Below are positions 12,204-23,936 of a stretch of DNA of 64,000 bases, one piece after another. The translations under genes and the position numbers were made by a program. Each line of letters begins with the position of its first letter. Positions within the stretch are counted from its first letter, which is position 1. This stretch comes from Serripes groenlandicus (taxonomy: Eukaryota > Mollusca > Bivalvia > Cardiida > Cardiidae), in contig JASEVX010000008.1 of NCBI GenBank assembly GCA_031761405.1, positions 75,972,744 to 76,036,743 of the forward strand. Reading direction: 5' to 3'. The notes under the pieces were generated by a model. That model saw only the letters and a list, made by a program, of their open reading frames with translations, searched no databases and was not told the origin of the DNA.

Positions 12204-13752
12204 AACAAGAGGGCCAAGATGGCCCTAAATCGATCACCTAATTGATAGTAAATTAGTAGCAAATATTTAACTGCAAATATCTGGGAAATTTTTTATCAGG
12301 GAGTGCAAATGAAACTGCAAAGGAGTGGACACTTCTCAAGAAACAGCTTATCAGTAAAGGCCATTTATATCTTGAAATCTAACAAGAACTTTAATAAGAA
12401 TGGAATTATAAAGTTTTTGTCATTTTGCACCTTTCCTGATGCCGCATTGCTGCCCTGTTTTTCAACGAAATCAATATGGCTTCAACAGTTTATTTAGAGG
12501 GTCAATTGAGGAACATTTCTACCAAATTATCTTGCAATCGCACAAGTAGATTACGGAGGAAAAGGATTTTAAAATTTGGGTATTTTTCTCACTTTCTGAT
12601 GCCGCAGCAACCAAAGTTATCAATGGAATTTAAATCTTTGAACAATTTTGAAAGAGGACCACCAAAGGAACATTCCTGTGATGTTTTGTGGAAATTGGTC
12701 TATTGGAATGGTAGGAGTCAGGTTGTCATTTGTAGCTAAAAGTTCAATTTATCCCTTTTGTGATGACGCCTGGTTGCTATGATTGTGTAACCAATCAAAA
12801 CGGCTTAATCAAATTAAATAGAGGATCATTACAGTAAGATTCATATTATATTTTCTTAAAATCAGACGAGCACTTTCATAAATATGGAATTTTCAAATTT
12901 TGTCATTTTGCCCCTGTTCTGATGCCGCCTGACTGCCATGTTTTTCGACCAATCAGTATGGCTTGAACAATTTTTATAGGGGGTCACCCAAGGAACATTT
13001 CTACCAAATTATATTTGAATCTGACAGGCAGATTCGGAGGAGAAGATTTTTAAAGTTTGGACATTTTGTCCCCTTTCTGATGCCGCAGCAACCCAAGTTC
13101 TCATTGGAATTTTAATCTTTGAACAATTTTGAAAGAGGACCACCATAGGAACATTCCTGTAATGTTTTGTGGAAATTGGTCTATTGAATTGGTAGGAGTT
13201 GGTTGTCATTTGTAGCTAAAAGTTCAATTTACCCCTTTTGTGATGACGCCTGGTTGCTATGATTTTGTAACCAATCAAAACGGCTTAAACAAATTAAATA
13301 GAGGATCATTACAGTAAGATTCGTATTATATTTTCTTAAAATCAGACAAGTACTTTCATAAATATGGAATTTTCAAATTTTGTCATTTTGCCCCTTTTTT
13401 GATGCCGCCTGAATGCCATGTTTTTCGCCCAATCAGTATGGCTTGAACAATTTTTATAGAGGGTCACCCAAGGAACATTTCTACCAAATTATATTTGAAT
13501 CTGACAGGCAGATTCGGAGGAGAAGATTTTGTCCCCTTTCTGATGCCGCAGCAACCAAAGTTCTCAATGGAATTTAAATCTTTGAACAATATTGAAAGAA
13601 GCCAACCAGAGGAACAGTCCTGTGATGTTTCACGGAAATTGTACTTGGAGTTTGGGAGGAGATGATGTTTAAAGCTTAAAGTTAACGCCGGACGGACGAC
13701 GGACAAAAAGTGATCAGAATAGCTCACCTTGAGCCTTCGGCTCAGGTGATCT
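12204..13752 (-). mobile_element. Complete CTCTTGTT-family element, inverted
   Basis: On the minus strand the element begins AGATCACCTGAGCCGAAGG, a short hairpin around GAGCC/GGCTC, followed by GTGAGCTATTCTGATCAC and a GTCCGTC-rich stretch. It ends in the hairpin AGGGCCATCTTGGCCC followed by TCTTGTTT. The interior holds imperfect tandem units with CCAAACTTT, TGCGGCATCAGAAAG and GAAATGTTCCTTGGGTGACC. It encodes no transposase, so it would be non-autonomous. The same family occurs at 28564/39765, 31704-34535 and 36639-38202, so open frames in its interior recur elsewhere in the window as repeat shadows. Confidence 0.85.
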
Positions 13753-14114
13753 AAAAAGGGGCTATTTTGGATCTGGCAATGAGAAAAAAGACAATTTCTC
13801 TAACAGTTGATAAACTTCTTCAGTTTTTGATGATTCCATCGACAAAAAAAATAACATGGGGCCTGGAGTATAGAAAATGCAATATTTAAGGTCGCCGGCT
13901 GGACGACGATTTTGAAATATTAGGTGGTCCAGCCGAAGATTTAGTCGCAATGGGCGACTGGGCGACCGCTAATTTTACTCCCTGACAGACGCTCTGTTGT
14001 TTGTCTTCTTTTGAAACTGAACTATGCAGAGAACTGTTCTCTATCATAATTAATGAAGCATAAAACGAAAACTAAAACTAGGACCACATAATCCACTTTT
14101 AAGTTAACAAATCT
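13753..14114. other. Unassigned spacer
   Basis: Contains GTCGCCGGCTGGACGACG and GGGCGACTGGGCGACC, low-copy GC-rich motifs that may be the end of an unclassified transposon. No coding exon is supported. Confidence 0.4.
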
Positions 14115-14488
14115 GTAGCAGGCTACTGTGAAAACACGGTGTCACTAAACAGAGTCTGGTAGGGTCCGGTAGAGTCTGGTGGTCAAATATCCCGTTACAT
14201 CACTGTATTGTTGTGTTTTTGTATTGAAATGAATGAAATAAAGTGTTTAATATAAAAAGTTTAATTTGATTTATATGTGTCATATTATTTATTTATTTCT
14301 TATATTATTTCAGCTGATAATCGGGAAAATAGTGGAAGTTTGAGAATTTTTAACGATAACATTGTGTTTCGTAAATCAAAATGGCTGACGTTTATAATGC
14401 GGCCTTATCGCACATCCTGAACGAGTAATACACTAAATTCTCTCTCTATTATGCGTCAAATAATTGATTAGGTGTGATCAACAGATTA

Positions 14489-14655
14489 CAGGGGTGTAGA
14501 AATGATTTAAAGAAGCGGGGTAAATTCTTAAAGTAGCCGGGTGTTAAAGGGTCTAACCAAATAGGTAACAAGGGGCAAACCGAAAAAGTTGCCGGGTGAG
14601 GATGCTTAAGTACCAGGGTGGTTTTACCGCCTCCCTCCCCATTTCTACACCCCTG
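14489..14655. mobile_element. hAT-like MITE with TIRs and target duplication
   Basis: The terminal inverted repeats are CAGGGGTGTAGAAAT and ATTTCTACACCCCTG. The element is flanked on both sides by AGATTA (14483-14488 and 14656-14661). At 167 bp and non-coding it is a MITE. The CAGGGG start fits hAT elements, although hAT normally makes an 8-bp duplication and only six bases match here. Confidence 0.8.
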
Positions 14656-15481
14656 AGATTAGTGTTATAATTATATTATAACAACACCAAGATTTTTAAT
14701 GTATGAAAACTACTAGATTGGAATAATTTTATGTTTTATATGTCATTAACATTAAATAAACCAAATACTTAGAGAGCTATATACTTATTTTAAAGTAATT
14801 CATATAAAATTAAAGAGAGTACTTAGTTACTACGCAAAAAATAGAATCAAACTAAACCATATTTGAATTTTTTTTTAGAAATATGCAAAAATATTTTAAC
14901 ATGAAAAATAAATATATATCCCGATATAGTTCATACAATGCATTTTGCGAAATATTGTATCCAGGCCAGACCACGTGAAGGAAGTCTCTCATGGCCCAGA
15001 ATGTAATGTTCGGATCTAAATTATATCATTTTTGGAATTTTTATTCTTTGTTTTCTCATTTTAGGTTACTAAAATATAGCCTGTGCGCCTGACGAGGGCA
15101 CAGAGCTCCATTTTTTTGAATTTTTATTCTATGTTTTTGGTTTTATGTACATTCATTTGATAGAGATTCAAAGCATGGCCAAGCAGCACCACCCAGCTAC
15201 CGGCCGTGTCTGCATCACTGTTGAGCGTGCTAGCTTAGGGTGCTCGCAGCGCTTGTTTAGCATGCAGACATTGCCGACATGTGGACCCAGGGCCAACATT
15301 ACCCGCAAAACCTATAAGTCAATATAGAGCCCTTCCCCTGCCAGCTCGCTATTAAATCGAGTGATACGCAAAGGAAAAACCAGGAATTCTCCCGTAACAG
15401 ATTATCTCTAACAGAAATACGACATATGCCGGTTTATATTGTATCTTCAATATTTAGGTGTGTATGATTTATTTCGTTTTT

Positions 15482-16672
15482 ATATGCCCGTTTTGATAAA
15501 ACGGATCGTATTATAGTTTTACCTGCGGCGTACGGGCGGGAGGGCGTGCGGCGTCCAGTAAGTTGTCAGCTCAATAACTTTAGAAGCCTTTTTCCAAACA
15601 TCACCAAATTTGGTCAGAATGTGTATTTGGATAATATCTCGAACATGTTCGATAACTAGCCATATCGCTTTAGTCAATCAAGAGTTATCGCCCTTTTATT
15701 ATAGAAATTACCAAAAATTGGTCTCGTCAGCTCAATAACTTTAGAAGCCTTTGTCCAATCATCACCAAATTTGGACAAAATGTGTATTGGGATAATATCT
15801 CAGACAAGTTCGATAACTAGCCATATCGCTTTAGTCAATCAAGTGTTATCACCCTTTAATTATAGAAATTACCCAAAATTGGTCTTGTCAGCTCAATAAC
15901 TTTAGAAGACTTTGTCCAATCATCATCAAATTTAGTCAGAATGTGCATTGGCATAATATCTCGGACAAGTTCGATAACTAGCCATATCGCTTTAGTCAAT
16001 CAAGAGTTATCGCCCTTTAATTATAGAAATTACCTAAAATTAGTCTTGTCAGCTCAATAACTTTAGAAGCCTTTGTCCACTCATCACCAAATTTAGTCAG
16101 AATGGTCATTGGCATAATGTCTCAGTCAAGTTTGATAACTAGCCATATCGCTATAGTCAATCAAGAGTTATTGCCCTTTAATTATAGAAATTACCTAAAA
16201 TTAGTCTTGTCAGCTCAATAACTTTATAAGTCTTTGTCCAATCATCACCAAATTTGGTCAGAATGTGTATTGGCATAATATCTCGGACAAGTTCGATAAC
16301 TGACCATATCGCTTAAGTCAATCGAGAGTTATTGCTCTTTAATTATAGAAATTACCTAAATTAGTCTTGTCAGCTCAATAACTTTAGAAGCCTTTGTCCA
16401 ATCATCATCAAATTTGGTCAGAATGTGTATTGGCATAATATCTAGGACAAGTTTGATAACTAGCCATATTGCTTTAGTCAATCAAGATCAATCAAATCTC
16501 CCTTTAATTATAGAAATTACCTTTGATAACTGACAACCATATCTTAATCACTACACAATTATGTCCCTCGAAATGGCCAAAACTGTACTAACAGTATCCG
16601 CTCTCTAAGTTTGGCTGATGTACAACAAATTATCACTATACTTGGTATTTTGTGACATTTGGCGCTCTTGTT
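15482..16672 (+). mobile_element. Hairpin-ended element with six 161-bp tandem units
   Basis: Starts with a hairpin, CCCGTTTTGATAAAACGG, followed by a GCGTACGGGCGGGAGGGC stretch. It then carries about six units beginning GTCAGCTCAATAACTTTAGA at 15565, 15726, 15887, 16048, 16209 and 16370, a steady period of 161 bp. It ends GGCGCTCTTGTT, sharing the CTCTTGTT terminus with the other families here. It is non-coding and probably a non-autonomous rolling-circle-type (Helentron-like) element, by inference. Confidence 0.8.
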
Positions 16673-17691
16673 AATTGGTGACGTTATCTCATTTTAGGTT
16701 ACCAAAAAAGACCCTACACAGAGCTCCATTTTTTGGAATTTTATTCTATGTTTTTGGTATATATTTTCCGCTTCTATATGTCTGCTTCCTGGTGACATAA
16801 CCAGTACTCAAATTTAAACGTTGTCCTAGCGTTAAAATTTAAGACCGATATAGAGGAATTATTGTTGAAAATGTCGATTGTATAACTGAAATACAGGTAT
16901 TGGTGAATATTGATAAAAAATATATTGTTGTTGGTTTGCAACTAAAATATGCAGTCTTTTTTACATGAATGTGTTTCAATATAATCTGTGTTTTTTATTT
17001 TCAATTGTGTATGTTTTGCAATTTTTCACGCGTTAGCGTGTGCCGAGTATTTGTGCAATTCTCGTAATGGAGGGTATAATGTTAGTTGCTTATCTGTTGA
17101 TGTGATGCAACTTAAAGTTTAATAATTTCATAAATCGCCATGATCTGTGGTCAGGACTTAACTGTGTCCATGTAGCACTGACGCTTGTGTCGCCAAACAA
17201 TATTTACGCGAGTCGTGCAAAATGCGCCTCTCACATCAAGAGTTTGACACTGTTCAAGTTCTTGTAATTTTTCTATCATGTCAGGCAATTTCTGGACTAC
17301 CCAGTTTGTCTACCTTTTGATAACATGAGGTTATTTACCGCATTATCCTTCAAATGTTTTGCACGAAGCATTCTTATGAAACATATGTTAATGGCTTTAC
17401 AAGTCGAAAACTCTTCGTCGGAACCAAAACTTAATGTCTCTCAATTTATCCTGCAATTTCATATGAATTACTTTTAAGTAAGTATAGCTCTCTAAGCATT
17501 TGGTTTAATTAATGTTAATGACATATAAAACATAAAATTATTCCAATCTAATAGATTTCATACATTTAAAAATCTTGGTATTTATTGCTTAATAATGACC
17601 AGACTCTACCAGTGTCCGTGTTCACGCATATAATATTTCTATATTCAATCGAAAATGAACTAAAATAGGCAAATACATATATTTTTTTATT

Positions 17692-18732
17692 AGCTCGACT
17701 TTTGAAAAAAAAGAGAGCTATTTTCATGACCCTTGCATTGGCGGCGGCGTGGTCGTCCAGTTAAGCTTTTTTAGCTCACCTGAGCTTTGCTCAAGGTGAG
17801 TTATTGTGATCGCCTTTTGTCCGGCGTCCGTCGTGCATCAACTTCTTCTCCTCAGTAACCAGTGGGTCAATTGGGATGAAACTTCACAGAAAGCATCCTC
17901 TCAATGACCTCACCAGATTTCCTTCAAATTTTGGGGATCCATGCAGAATTCTGGTTTCCATGGCAACGAAATGGAAAAAAAATCAAAATTCTTCTTCTCC
18001 CAAATTGGTTGGCAGATTTTCAAATAATTTTGTAGAAATGTTCCTTGGATGACCCTCTATCAGATTCGTTCAAGCCATGTTAATTGGTCGAAAAAGATGG
18101 CCGCCAGGGGGGGGGCGGGGCTATTTTGCCTTTTATGGCTATATTGAAAACTTAAAAAATCTTCTCCTCCGAAAACGTCAGGCCGATTTTCAAATAATTT
18201 TGTAGAAATGTTCCTTGGATGACCCTCTATCATATTCCTTCAAGCAATTTTGATTGGTTAAAAACATGGCCGCCAGGGGGGCAGGGCAATTTTGCCTTAT
18301 ATGGCTATAGTGAAAACTTAAAAAATCTTCTCCTCCGAAAGTGTCGGGGCCGATTTTCAAATAATTTTGTAGATTTGTTTCTTGGATGACCCTCTATCAG
18401 ATTCCTTCAAGCCATGTTGATTGGTTGAAAAACATGGCCGCCAGGGGGGCGGAGCTATTTTGCCTTATATGGCTATAGTGAAAACTTAAAAAATCTTCTC
18501 CTCCAAAAGTGTCTGGCCGATTTTCAAATAATTTTGTAGAAATGTTCCTAGGGTGACCCTCTATCAGATTCCTTCAAGCCAAGTTGATTGGTCGGAAACT
18601 ATGGACGGCAGGGGGCGGGGCTTATATAGCTAAAGTGAAAAAAAATCAGGTGAGCGATCCAGGGCCATCATGGCCCTCTTGTTTCTGTGTTCTATCAGTC
18701 GAGCGTCTGTGCCATACGCAGTGCTCTTGTTT
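17692..18732 (+). mobile_element. Short hairpin-ended element interrupted by a nested copy
   Basis: The left part (17692-17772) begins AGCTCGACTTTTGAAAA and GAGAGCT, a 5' hairpin, followed by CATGACCCTTGCATTGGCGG. The right part (18685-18732) ends GTGCTCTTGTTT. The element at 17773-18684 sits between them, inserted after a run of T. Confidence 0.7.
17773..18684 (+). mobile_element. Complete CTCTTGTT-family element (AGCTCACCTGAGC type)
   Basis: Starts AGCTCACCTGAGCTTTGCTC and AAGGTGAG, a subterminal hairpin, then a GTCCGGCGTCCGTCG stretch and a block with GGTCAATTGGGATGAAAC. It contains about four tandem units (TTTCAAATAATTTTGTAGAA ... AACATGGCCGCCAGGGGG) and ends with AGGTGAGCGATCCA and GGGCCATCATGGCCC, then TCTTGTTT. 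It has no coding capacity. The same family recurs at 44703-46280 and 47523-48274. Confidence 0.88.
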
Positions 18733-18870
18733 ATATGATACAATAACACTTTATTTTATTCATTTCAATACAAAAACACAACAAAACAGTGAACTTATGG
18801 GATATTTGACCACCAGACTCTACCAGACTACCGGACTCTACCAGACTCTGTTTAGTGATACCCGTGAAAA

Positions 18871-19197
18871 CATATTGTCAAACATATGAAAAATCTCTGC
18901 AAATGAAGATATAATTATTAATAACTGATAACATTTCAAATTGTTGTGTCAATTGTGCAATTTCTCCTTTTGTCACAATTTTTTCAAAAGCTCATAAATT
19001 TTAACCCTGCATGATCATGTGTCAGATAGTCTGTGGCTTTTATTGAATTAAATGGAGCATACTGACAAAAAGGATGTTGTTTTATCATCCGACAATTGGG
19101 ATATACCTTCACAAGTTTGTAAAATCAAATATGAAACAAACTAAACCACATTCAAACCCTTTGGTTGAACAAGGATTTTTAATACTTGTATTTTCAG
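18871..19197. other. Spacer or 5' intron upstream of the PSMD14-like start exon
   Basis: Contains a hairpin-MITE fragment near 18915-18990 (AATTTCTCCTTTTGTCACAA), a motif shared with 24360-24430 and 29750-29850. The stretch ends in a polypyrimidine tract and TTTTCAG, the acceptor of the first coding exon, so a non-coding 5' exon should lie upstream. I could not identify it. Confidence 0.5.
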
Positions 19198-19264
19198 ATG
19201 AATATTCAGTAGAAGAATGGACAGACTGTTAAGACTAGGAGGTGGTATGCATGGACTTGGGCAG
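19198..19264 (+). CDS. PSMD14: PSMD14-like exon with start codon
   Basis: The acceptor TTTTCAG ends at 19197. Nineteen bases of 5' UTR precede the ATG at 19217, which opens MDRLLRLGGGMHGLGQ, the RPN11 amino terminus. The exon ends in phase 0 at CAG|GTCAGT. The family has Pro where His stands in GGMHG. The next conserved segment (about 24 residues ending SLALLK in human) should follow in a separate exon, but the next recognisable exon already starts at MLKHGRAG. Confidence 0.85.
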
Positions 19265-19457
19265 GTCAGTTAATTTTCGTCTACTTTGATTTGAACAAGA
19301 AAATGATAAAAACAAGCTTAGCAATGTCTACCCGACCTTTTCTATTGTGAACATTAACATATTGTAACATGGTGGGTCTTTGTCCTACTAGGCGGGGTGT
19401 GGGTTATTTACAATTCCGGGGAATAAAATGTCTAGGGAAGACCTTTCAATCGTTTTT

Positions 19458-21245
19458 AGCTCAACTGGCTTAAAGCCAGTCGAGCTTATGTCATGGCGTA
19501 TTGTCCGTTGTGCGTTGTGCGTGCGTGCATGTGTTTCCTTTAAACAACTTCTTCTCCCTAACCACTTGGCCAATTTGGTTGAAACATCATAGGAAGTATC
19601 CTCTCAATGTCTTCTCTTAAATTCCTTCATTTTTAGCTCCACTGGCTGAAAGCCAGTCGAGCTTATGTCATGGCGAATTGTCCGTCGTGCGTGCGTGCGT
19701 GCGTGCGTGCGTTAACTTTTTCCTTTAAACAACTTCTTCTCCCTAACCACTTGGCCAATTTGGTTGAAACTTCATGGGAAGCATCCTCTCAATGTCCTCT
19801 ACTAAATTCCTTCAATTTTTTTTGATCCATTCAAAATTCTGGTTTCCATGGCAACCGAAAGAAAAAAATAGTGAGAACTTAAAAAATCTTCTTCTCCGAA
19901 AGTGTCAGGCCGATTTTCAAATAATTTTGTAGAAATGTTCCTTGGGTGACCCTTTATTAGATTCCTTCAAGAAATTTTGATTGGGCGAAAAACATGGCCG
20001 CCAGGGGGCGGGGCTTTTTTGCCTTATATAGCTATAGTGAAAACTTAAATAATCTTCTTCTCAAAAAGTGTTCAGCAGATTTTCAAATAATTATGTAGAA
20101 ATGTTCCGTGGGTGACCCTCTATCAGATTCCTTCAAGCCATGTTGATTGGTAAAAAAACATGGCCGTCACAGGGCGGGGCTATTTTGCCTATATGGCTAA
20201 AGAGCAAACTTAAAAAATCTTCTCCTCCAAAAGTGTCAGGCCGATTTTCAAATAATTTTGTAGAAATGTTCCTTGTGTGAACCTTAATTAGATTCCTTCA
20301 AGAAATGTTGATTGGGCGAAAAACATGGCCGCCAGGGGGCGGGGCTTTTTTGCGTTATATAGCTATAGTGAAAACTTAAAACATCTTCTTCTCCGAAAGT
20401 GTTCAGCCGATTTTCAAATAATTTTGTAGAAATGTTCATTGGGTGACCCTCTATCAGATTCCTTCAAGCCATGTTGATTGGTCGAAAAACATGGCCGCCA
20501 GAGGGCGGGGCTATTTTGACTTATATGACCATAGTGAAAACTTAAAAAATCTTCTCCTCCGAAAGTGTCAGGCATATTTTCAAATAATTTTGCAGAAACA
20601 TTCCTTTGGTGACACTCTACAAGATTCCTTTAAGCCATGGTGGTTGGTAAAAAAAATAGCCACCACGGGGCAGGGCTGTTTGGAGATTTTATTTTTGCCT
20701 TATGGCCGTGGAGCGATACTGGCCCTCTTGGGCCTCTTGTTTTTTATCCATCCATAATTCTGGTTTCCATGGCAACCAAAAGAAAAAAATAGTGAAAACT
20801 TAAAAAATCTTCTACTCCGAAAGTGTCAGGCCGATTTTCAAATAATTTTGTAGAAATGTTCCTTGGGTGACCCTTTATTAAATTCCTTCAAGAAATGTTG
20901 ATTGGTTGAAAAACATGGCCGCCAGTGAGCGGGGCTATTTTGCCTCATAAAGCTATAGTGAAAACTTAAAAAATCTTCTTCTCCGAAATTGTTCAGCCGA
21001 TTTTCAAATAATTTTGTAGAAATGTTTATTGGGTGACCCTCTATCAGATTCCTTCAAGCCATGTTGATTGGTCAAAAAACATGGCCACCAGAGGGCGGGG
21101 CTATTTTGCCTTATACGACCATAGTGAAAACTTAAAAAATCTTCTTCTCCGAAAGTGTCAGGAAGATTTTCAAATAATTTTGTAGAAAGTTCCTTGGCTG
21201 ACCCTCTATCAGATTCCTTCAAGCCAGAGGGCGGGGCTATCTTGC
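19458..21245 (+). mobile_element. AGCTCAACTGGC-type element, split and 3' truncated
   Basis: Begins AGCTCAACTGGCTTAAAG and CCAGTCGAGCT (a hairpin), then TTATGTCATGGCGTATTGTC. It is interrupted at 19634 by a second element of the same family. It resumes about 20745 with ATCCATCCATAATTCTGGTT, the sequence expected to follow in intact copies. The tandem units then run to about 21245, where the normal 3' hairpin is missing. Confidence 0.7.
19635..20744 (+). mobile_element. Nested complete element of the AGCTCCACTGGC family
   Basis: Starts AGCTCCACTGGCTGAAAG and CCAGTCGAGCT, with a GTGCGTGC microsatellite. It contains several units with AACATGGCCGCCAGGGGGCG and ends TATGGCCGTGGAGCGATACT, GGCCCTCTTGGGCC and TCTTGTT. 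It lies in a T-run of the outer copy, within the intron from which the second PSMD14 coding exon is missing. Confidence 0.8.
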
Positions 21246-21498
21246 CTTACATGACTTTGAAAATATATTGATTAAGAAAAGTCTCAGTAGATGAAAGAAT
21301 ATTTATCTAATAAAGTTGAAAACATTGTCGCTATTGGAGAATTTGCTATTATGAGAAATTTCTTCTTTTGTCACAATGTTTAAAAAGTCTTCTGCTTCAA
21401 ATGCGTCAAAATGTGTCTGTATTAGGGAAAGGTTTAAGCCCTGTTTATATCGAAGCCCCAATAATAAATCACTAGATAACATTTCATTTTCATTGTAG
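21246..21498 (+). other. Intron end with hairpin-MITE fragment
   Basis: Contains GTTGAAAACATTGTCGC, then TCTTCTTTTGTCACAATG, a decayed copy of the TTAA hairpin family, and GGGAAAGGTTTAAGCC near 21430. It ends with the acceptor CATTGTAG of the next exon. I looked here for the missing ~24-residue exon and did not find it. Confidence 0.5.
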
Positions 21499-21627
<129 letters not shown>

Positions 21628-22012
21628 TAACTCTTTCCCATCTCCAGATGCATTTTGACTCTTCTGTAGCAAATACCTTTTTATAACATTGTTCCAAAAG
21701 GAGAAATTTATTTTTACAAACAATCAAAGCTAATGCCACAAATATACTGGAAGCAGCTCCATCCTATTTGATTTTTTTTTTATCTTTGTTCAGGGAATAA
21801 ACAGCTTGAGGTCTTTGAATGACATCCAATTTATTGTTCTGAGAACCCAAACCAGAACTGCTGAGAAACTGGTTCCTGATTAAACATACATATATGACAT
21901 ATATCTATCTCTCCATGGTTTTGATTGGACTTGCTACAGCCAATCAAGTTAGCATTACAGAAAGTGTATGGCGTTATTTCTAACTGTCAAAAATGTTGAA
22001 CCTCCAATTTTT

Positions 22013-23448
22013 AGCTCCACTGGCTGAAAGCCAGTCGAGCTTATGTCATGGCGAATTGTCCGTCGCGCGTGTGTTAACGTTTTCCTTTAAATGACTTCTC
22101 CTCCCTAACCACTTGGCCAATTTGGTTGAAACTTCATAGGGAGCATCCTCTATCTGTCCTCTCCTATATTTCTTCAAATTTGTTTGATCCATCCTGAATT
22201 CTGGTTTCCATGGCAACTGAAAGAAAAAAATAGTGAAAACTTAAAAAAATCTTCTTCTCCGAAAATGTCGGGCCGATTTTCAAATTATTTTGTAGAAATG
22301 TTCCTTGGGTGACCCTCTATCAGATTCCTACAAGCCAAGTTGATTGGTCGAAAAACATAGCTGCCAGGGGGCGGGGCTATTTTGCCTTATATGGCTAAAG
22401 AGAAAACTTAAAAAATCTTCTCCTCCGAAAATGTCAGGCTGATTTTCAAATAATTTTGTAGAAATGTTCCTAGGGTGACCCTCTATCAGATTCCTTCAAG
22501 CCATGTTGATTGGTCGAAAACTATGGCCGGCAGGGGGCGGGGCTATTTTGCCTTATATGGCTATAGTGAAAACTTAAAAAATCTTCTCCTCCGAAAATGT
22601 CAGGCTGATTTTCAAATAATTTTGTAGAAATGTTCCTCGAGTGACCCTCACTCAGATTCCTTCAAGCCATGTTGATTGGTCGAAAACTATGGCCGCCAGG
22701 GGGCGGGGTTATTTTGCCTTATATGGCTAGTATAGTGAAAACTTAAAAAATCTTCTCCTCCGAAAGTTTCGGGCTGATTTTCAAATTATTTTGTAGAAAT
22801 GTTCCTAGGTAAACCCTCTATCAGATTCATTCAAGCCATGTTGATTGGTCGAAAAACATGGCCGCCAGAGGGCGGGGCTATTTTGCCTTATATGGCTAAA
22901 GAGAAAACTTAAAAAATCTTCTCCTCCGAAAATGTCAGGCTGATTTTCAAATAATTTTGTAGAAATGATCCTAGGGTGACCCTCTATCAGATTCCTTCAA
23001 GCCATGTTGATTGGTCGAAAACTATGGCCGCAAGGGGGAGGGGCTATTTTGCCTTATATGGATGGCTATAGTGAAAACTTAAAAAATCTTCTCCTCCGAA
23101 AATGTCAGGCTGATTTTCAAATAATTTTGTAGAAATGTTCCTAGGGTGACCCTCTATCAGATTCCTTCTTGCCATGTTGATTGGTCGAAAACTATGGCCG
23201 CCAGGGGGCGGGGGCTATTTTGCCTTATATGGCTAGTATAGTGAAAACTTAAAAAATCTTCTCCTCCGAAAGTTTCGGGCTGATTTTCAAATAATTTTGT
23301 AGAAATGTTCCTAGGGTGACCCTCTATCAGATTCCTTCAAGCCATGTTGATTGGTTAAAAACATGGCCATCAGGGGGTGGGGCTGTTTGGAGATTTAATT
23401 TTTGCCTAATGGCCGTGGAGCGATACTGGTCTTCTTGGGCCTCTTGTT
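22013..23448 (+). mobile_element. Complete AGCTCCACTGGC-family element in an intron
   Basis: Begins AGCTCCACTGGCTGAAAG and CCAGTCGAGC. It carries about eight tandem units of roughly 165-170 bp (TTTTGTAGAAATGTTCCTAG ... GCCGCCAGGGGGCGGGGC) and ends ATGGCCGTGGAGCGATACTG, CTTGGGCC and TCTTGTTT. No protein is encoded. Confidence 0.85.
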
Positions 23449-23661
23449 TTGATTTTTTGTTGCAAACAATGTTAGTTTTAGGCAAATTTAAAATCTTTAG
23501 AAAAAAATAAACATAATTGGATTAAAGGGATTAAACCTGCTACGTTTTCCAATCTCAGGAGCGGTTTAATTGGGGATATGATAGCTGTTTTACTCACTTG
23601 GTATGCTTGTACTGATCTCTATACTATAGATATGTTGAATAGCAATATAATATTGTACGTT

Positions 23662-23838
23662 TCATTATACAAGTGTATTTGTATTGTATAATACAAGTGT
23701 ATTAGTATTGTACAATACAAATGTATTAGTATTGTACAATGCAAGTATATTTGTATTGTACAATACAAGTATATTTGTATTGTACAATACAAGTATATTT
23801 GTATTGTACAATACAAGTATATTTGTATTGTATTTATT
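23662..23838. repeat. 24-bp palindromic tandem repeat
   Basis: About seven copies of a 24-bp unit (GTATTGTACAATACAAGTAT plus ATTT) containing the palindrome TATTGTACAATA. It ends about 30 bp before the PSMD14-like VSVEA exon, where a polypyrimidine tract and acceptor would be expected. Confidence 0.9.
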
Positions 23839-23868
23839 TGTTCAATACATATTTTTGTACCCTAATGT

Positions 23869-23936
23869 GTCAGTGTCGAAGCAGTAGATCCAGTTTTTCA
23901 AGCAAAAATGTTGGACATGTTGAAACAGACTGGCAG
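23869..23936 (+). CDS. PSMD14: PSMD14-like exon lacking a usable acceptor
   Basis: The frame reads VSVEAVDPVFQAKMLDMLKQ then TG and the first two bases of Arg, ending at CAG|GTAGTG. The family has Gly before VSVEA. Here the preceding codons read TAA TGT and no AG lies at the right place. The only nearby AG (23872-23873) would start the exon in the wrong frame, and the next upstream AG would bring in the TAA. Joining the wrong-frame reading, or skipping the exon, to the next exon gives ACA TGA at once. Confidence 0.8.

Larger units (their letters stand above)
14115..18870. mobile_element. Composite DNA element with long inverted arms
   Basis: 14115-14250 (TCACTAAACAGAGTCTGGTA ... ATTGAAATGAATGAAATAAA) is the reverse complement of 18735-18870. 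Further in, 14685-14815 (CACCAAGATTTTTAATGTAT ... ACTTAGAGAGCTATA) is the reverse complement of 17465-17582. The two matching blocks lie in the same order on each side, so the region has inverted arms of several hundred bases around a ~2.6-kb centre, each arm interrupted by later insertions. No transposase is recognisable. Inside, a GAGCTCCATTTTTT block occurs twice (near 15103 and 16721) on either side of a nested element. Foldback-like or long-TIR DNA transposons fit; the superfamily is unknown. Confidence 0.7.

Noticed and set aside
14383..14427. Short frame starting ATGGCTGACG (15 codons)
   Set aside because: Too short, no splice donor where it would be needed, and located within an arm of the long inverted element.
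15145..15327. 60-residue frame inside the long-arm element
   Set aside because: No domain, no homologue recognised, and embedded between repeated transposon segments.
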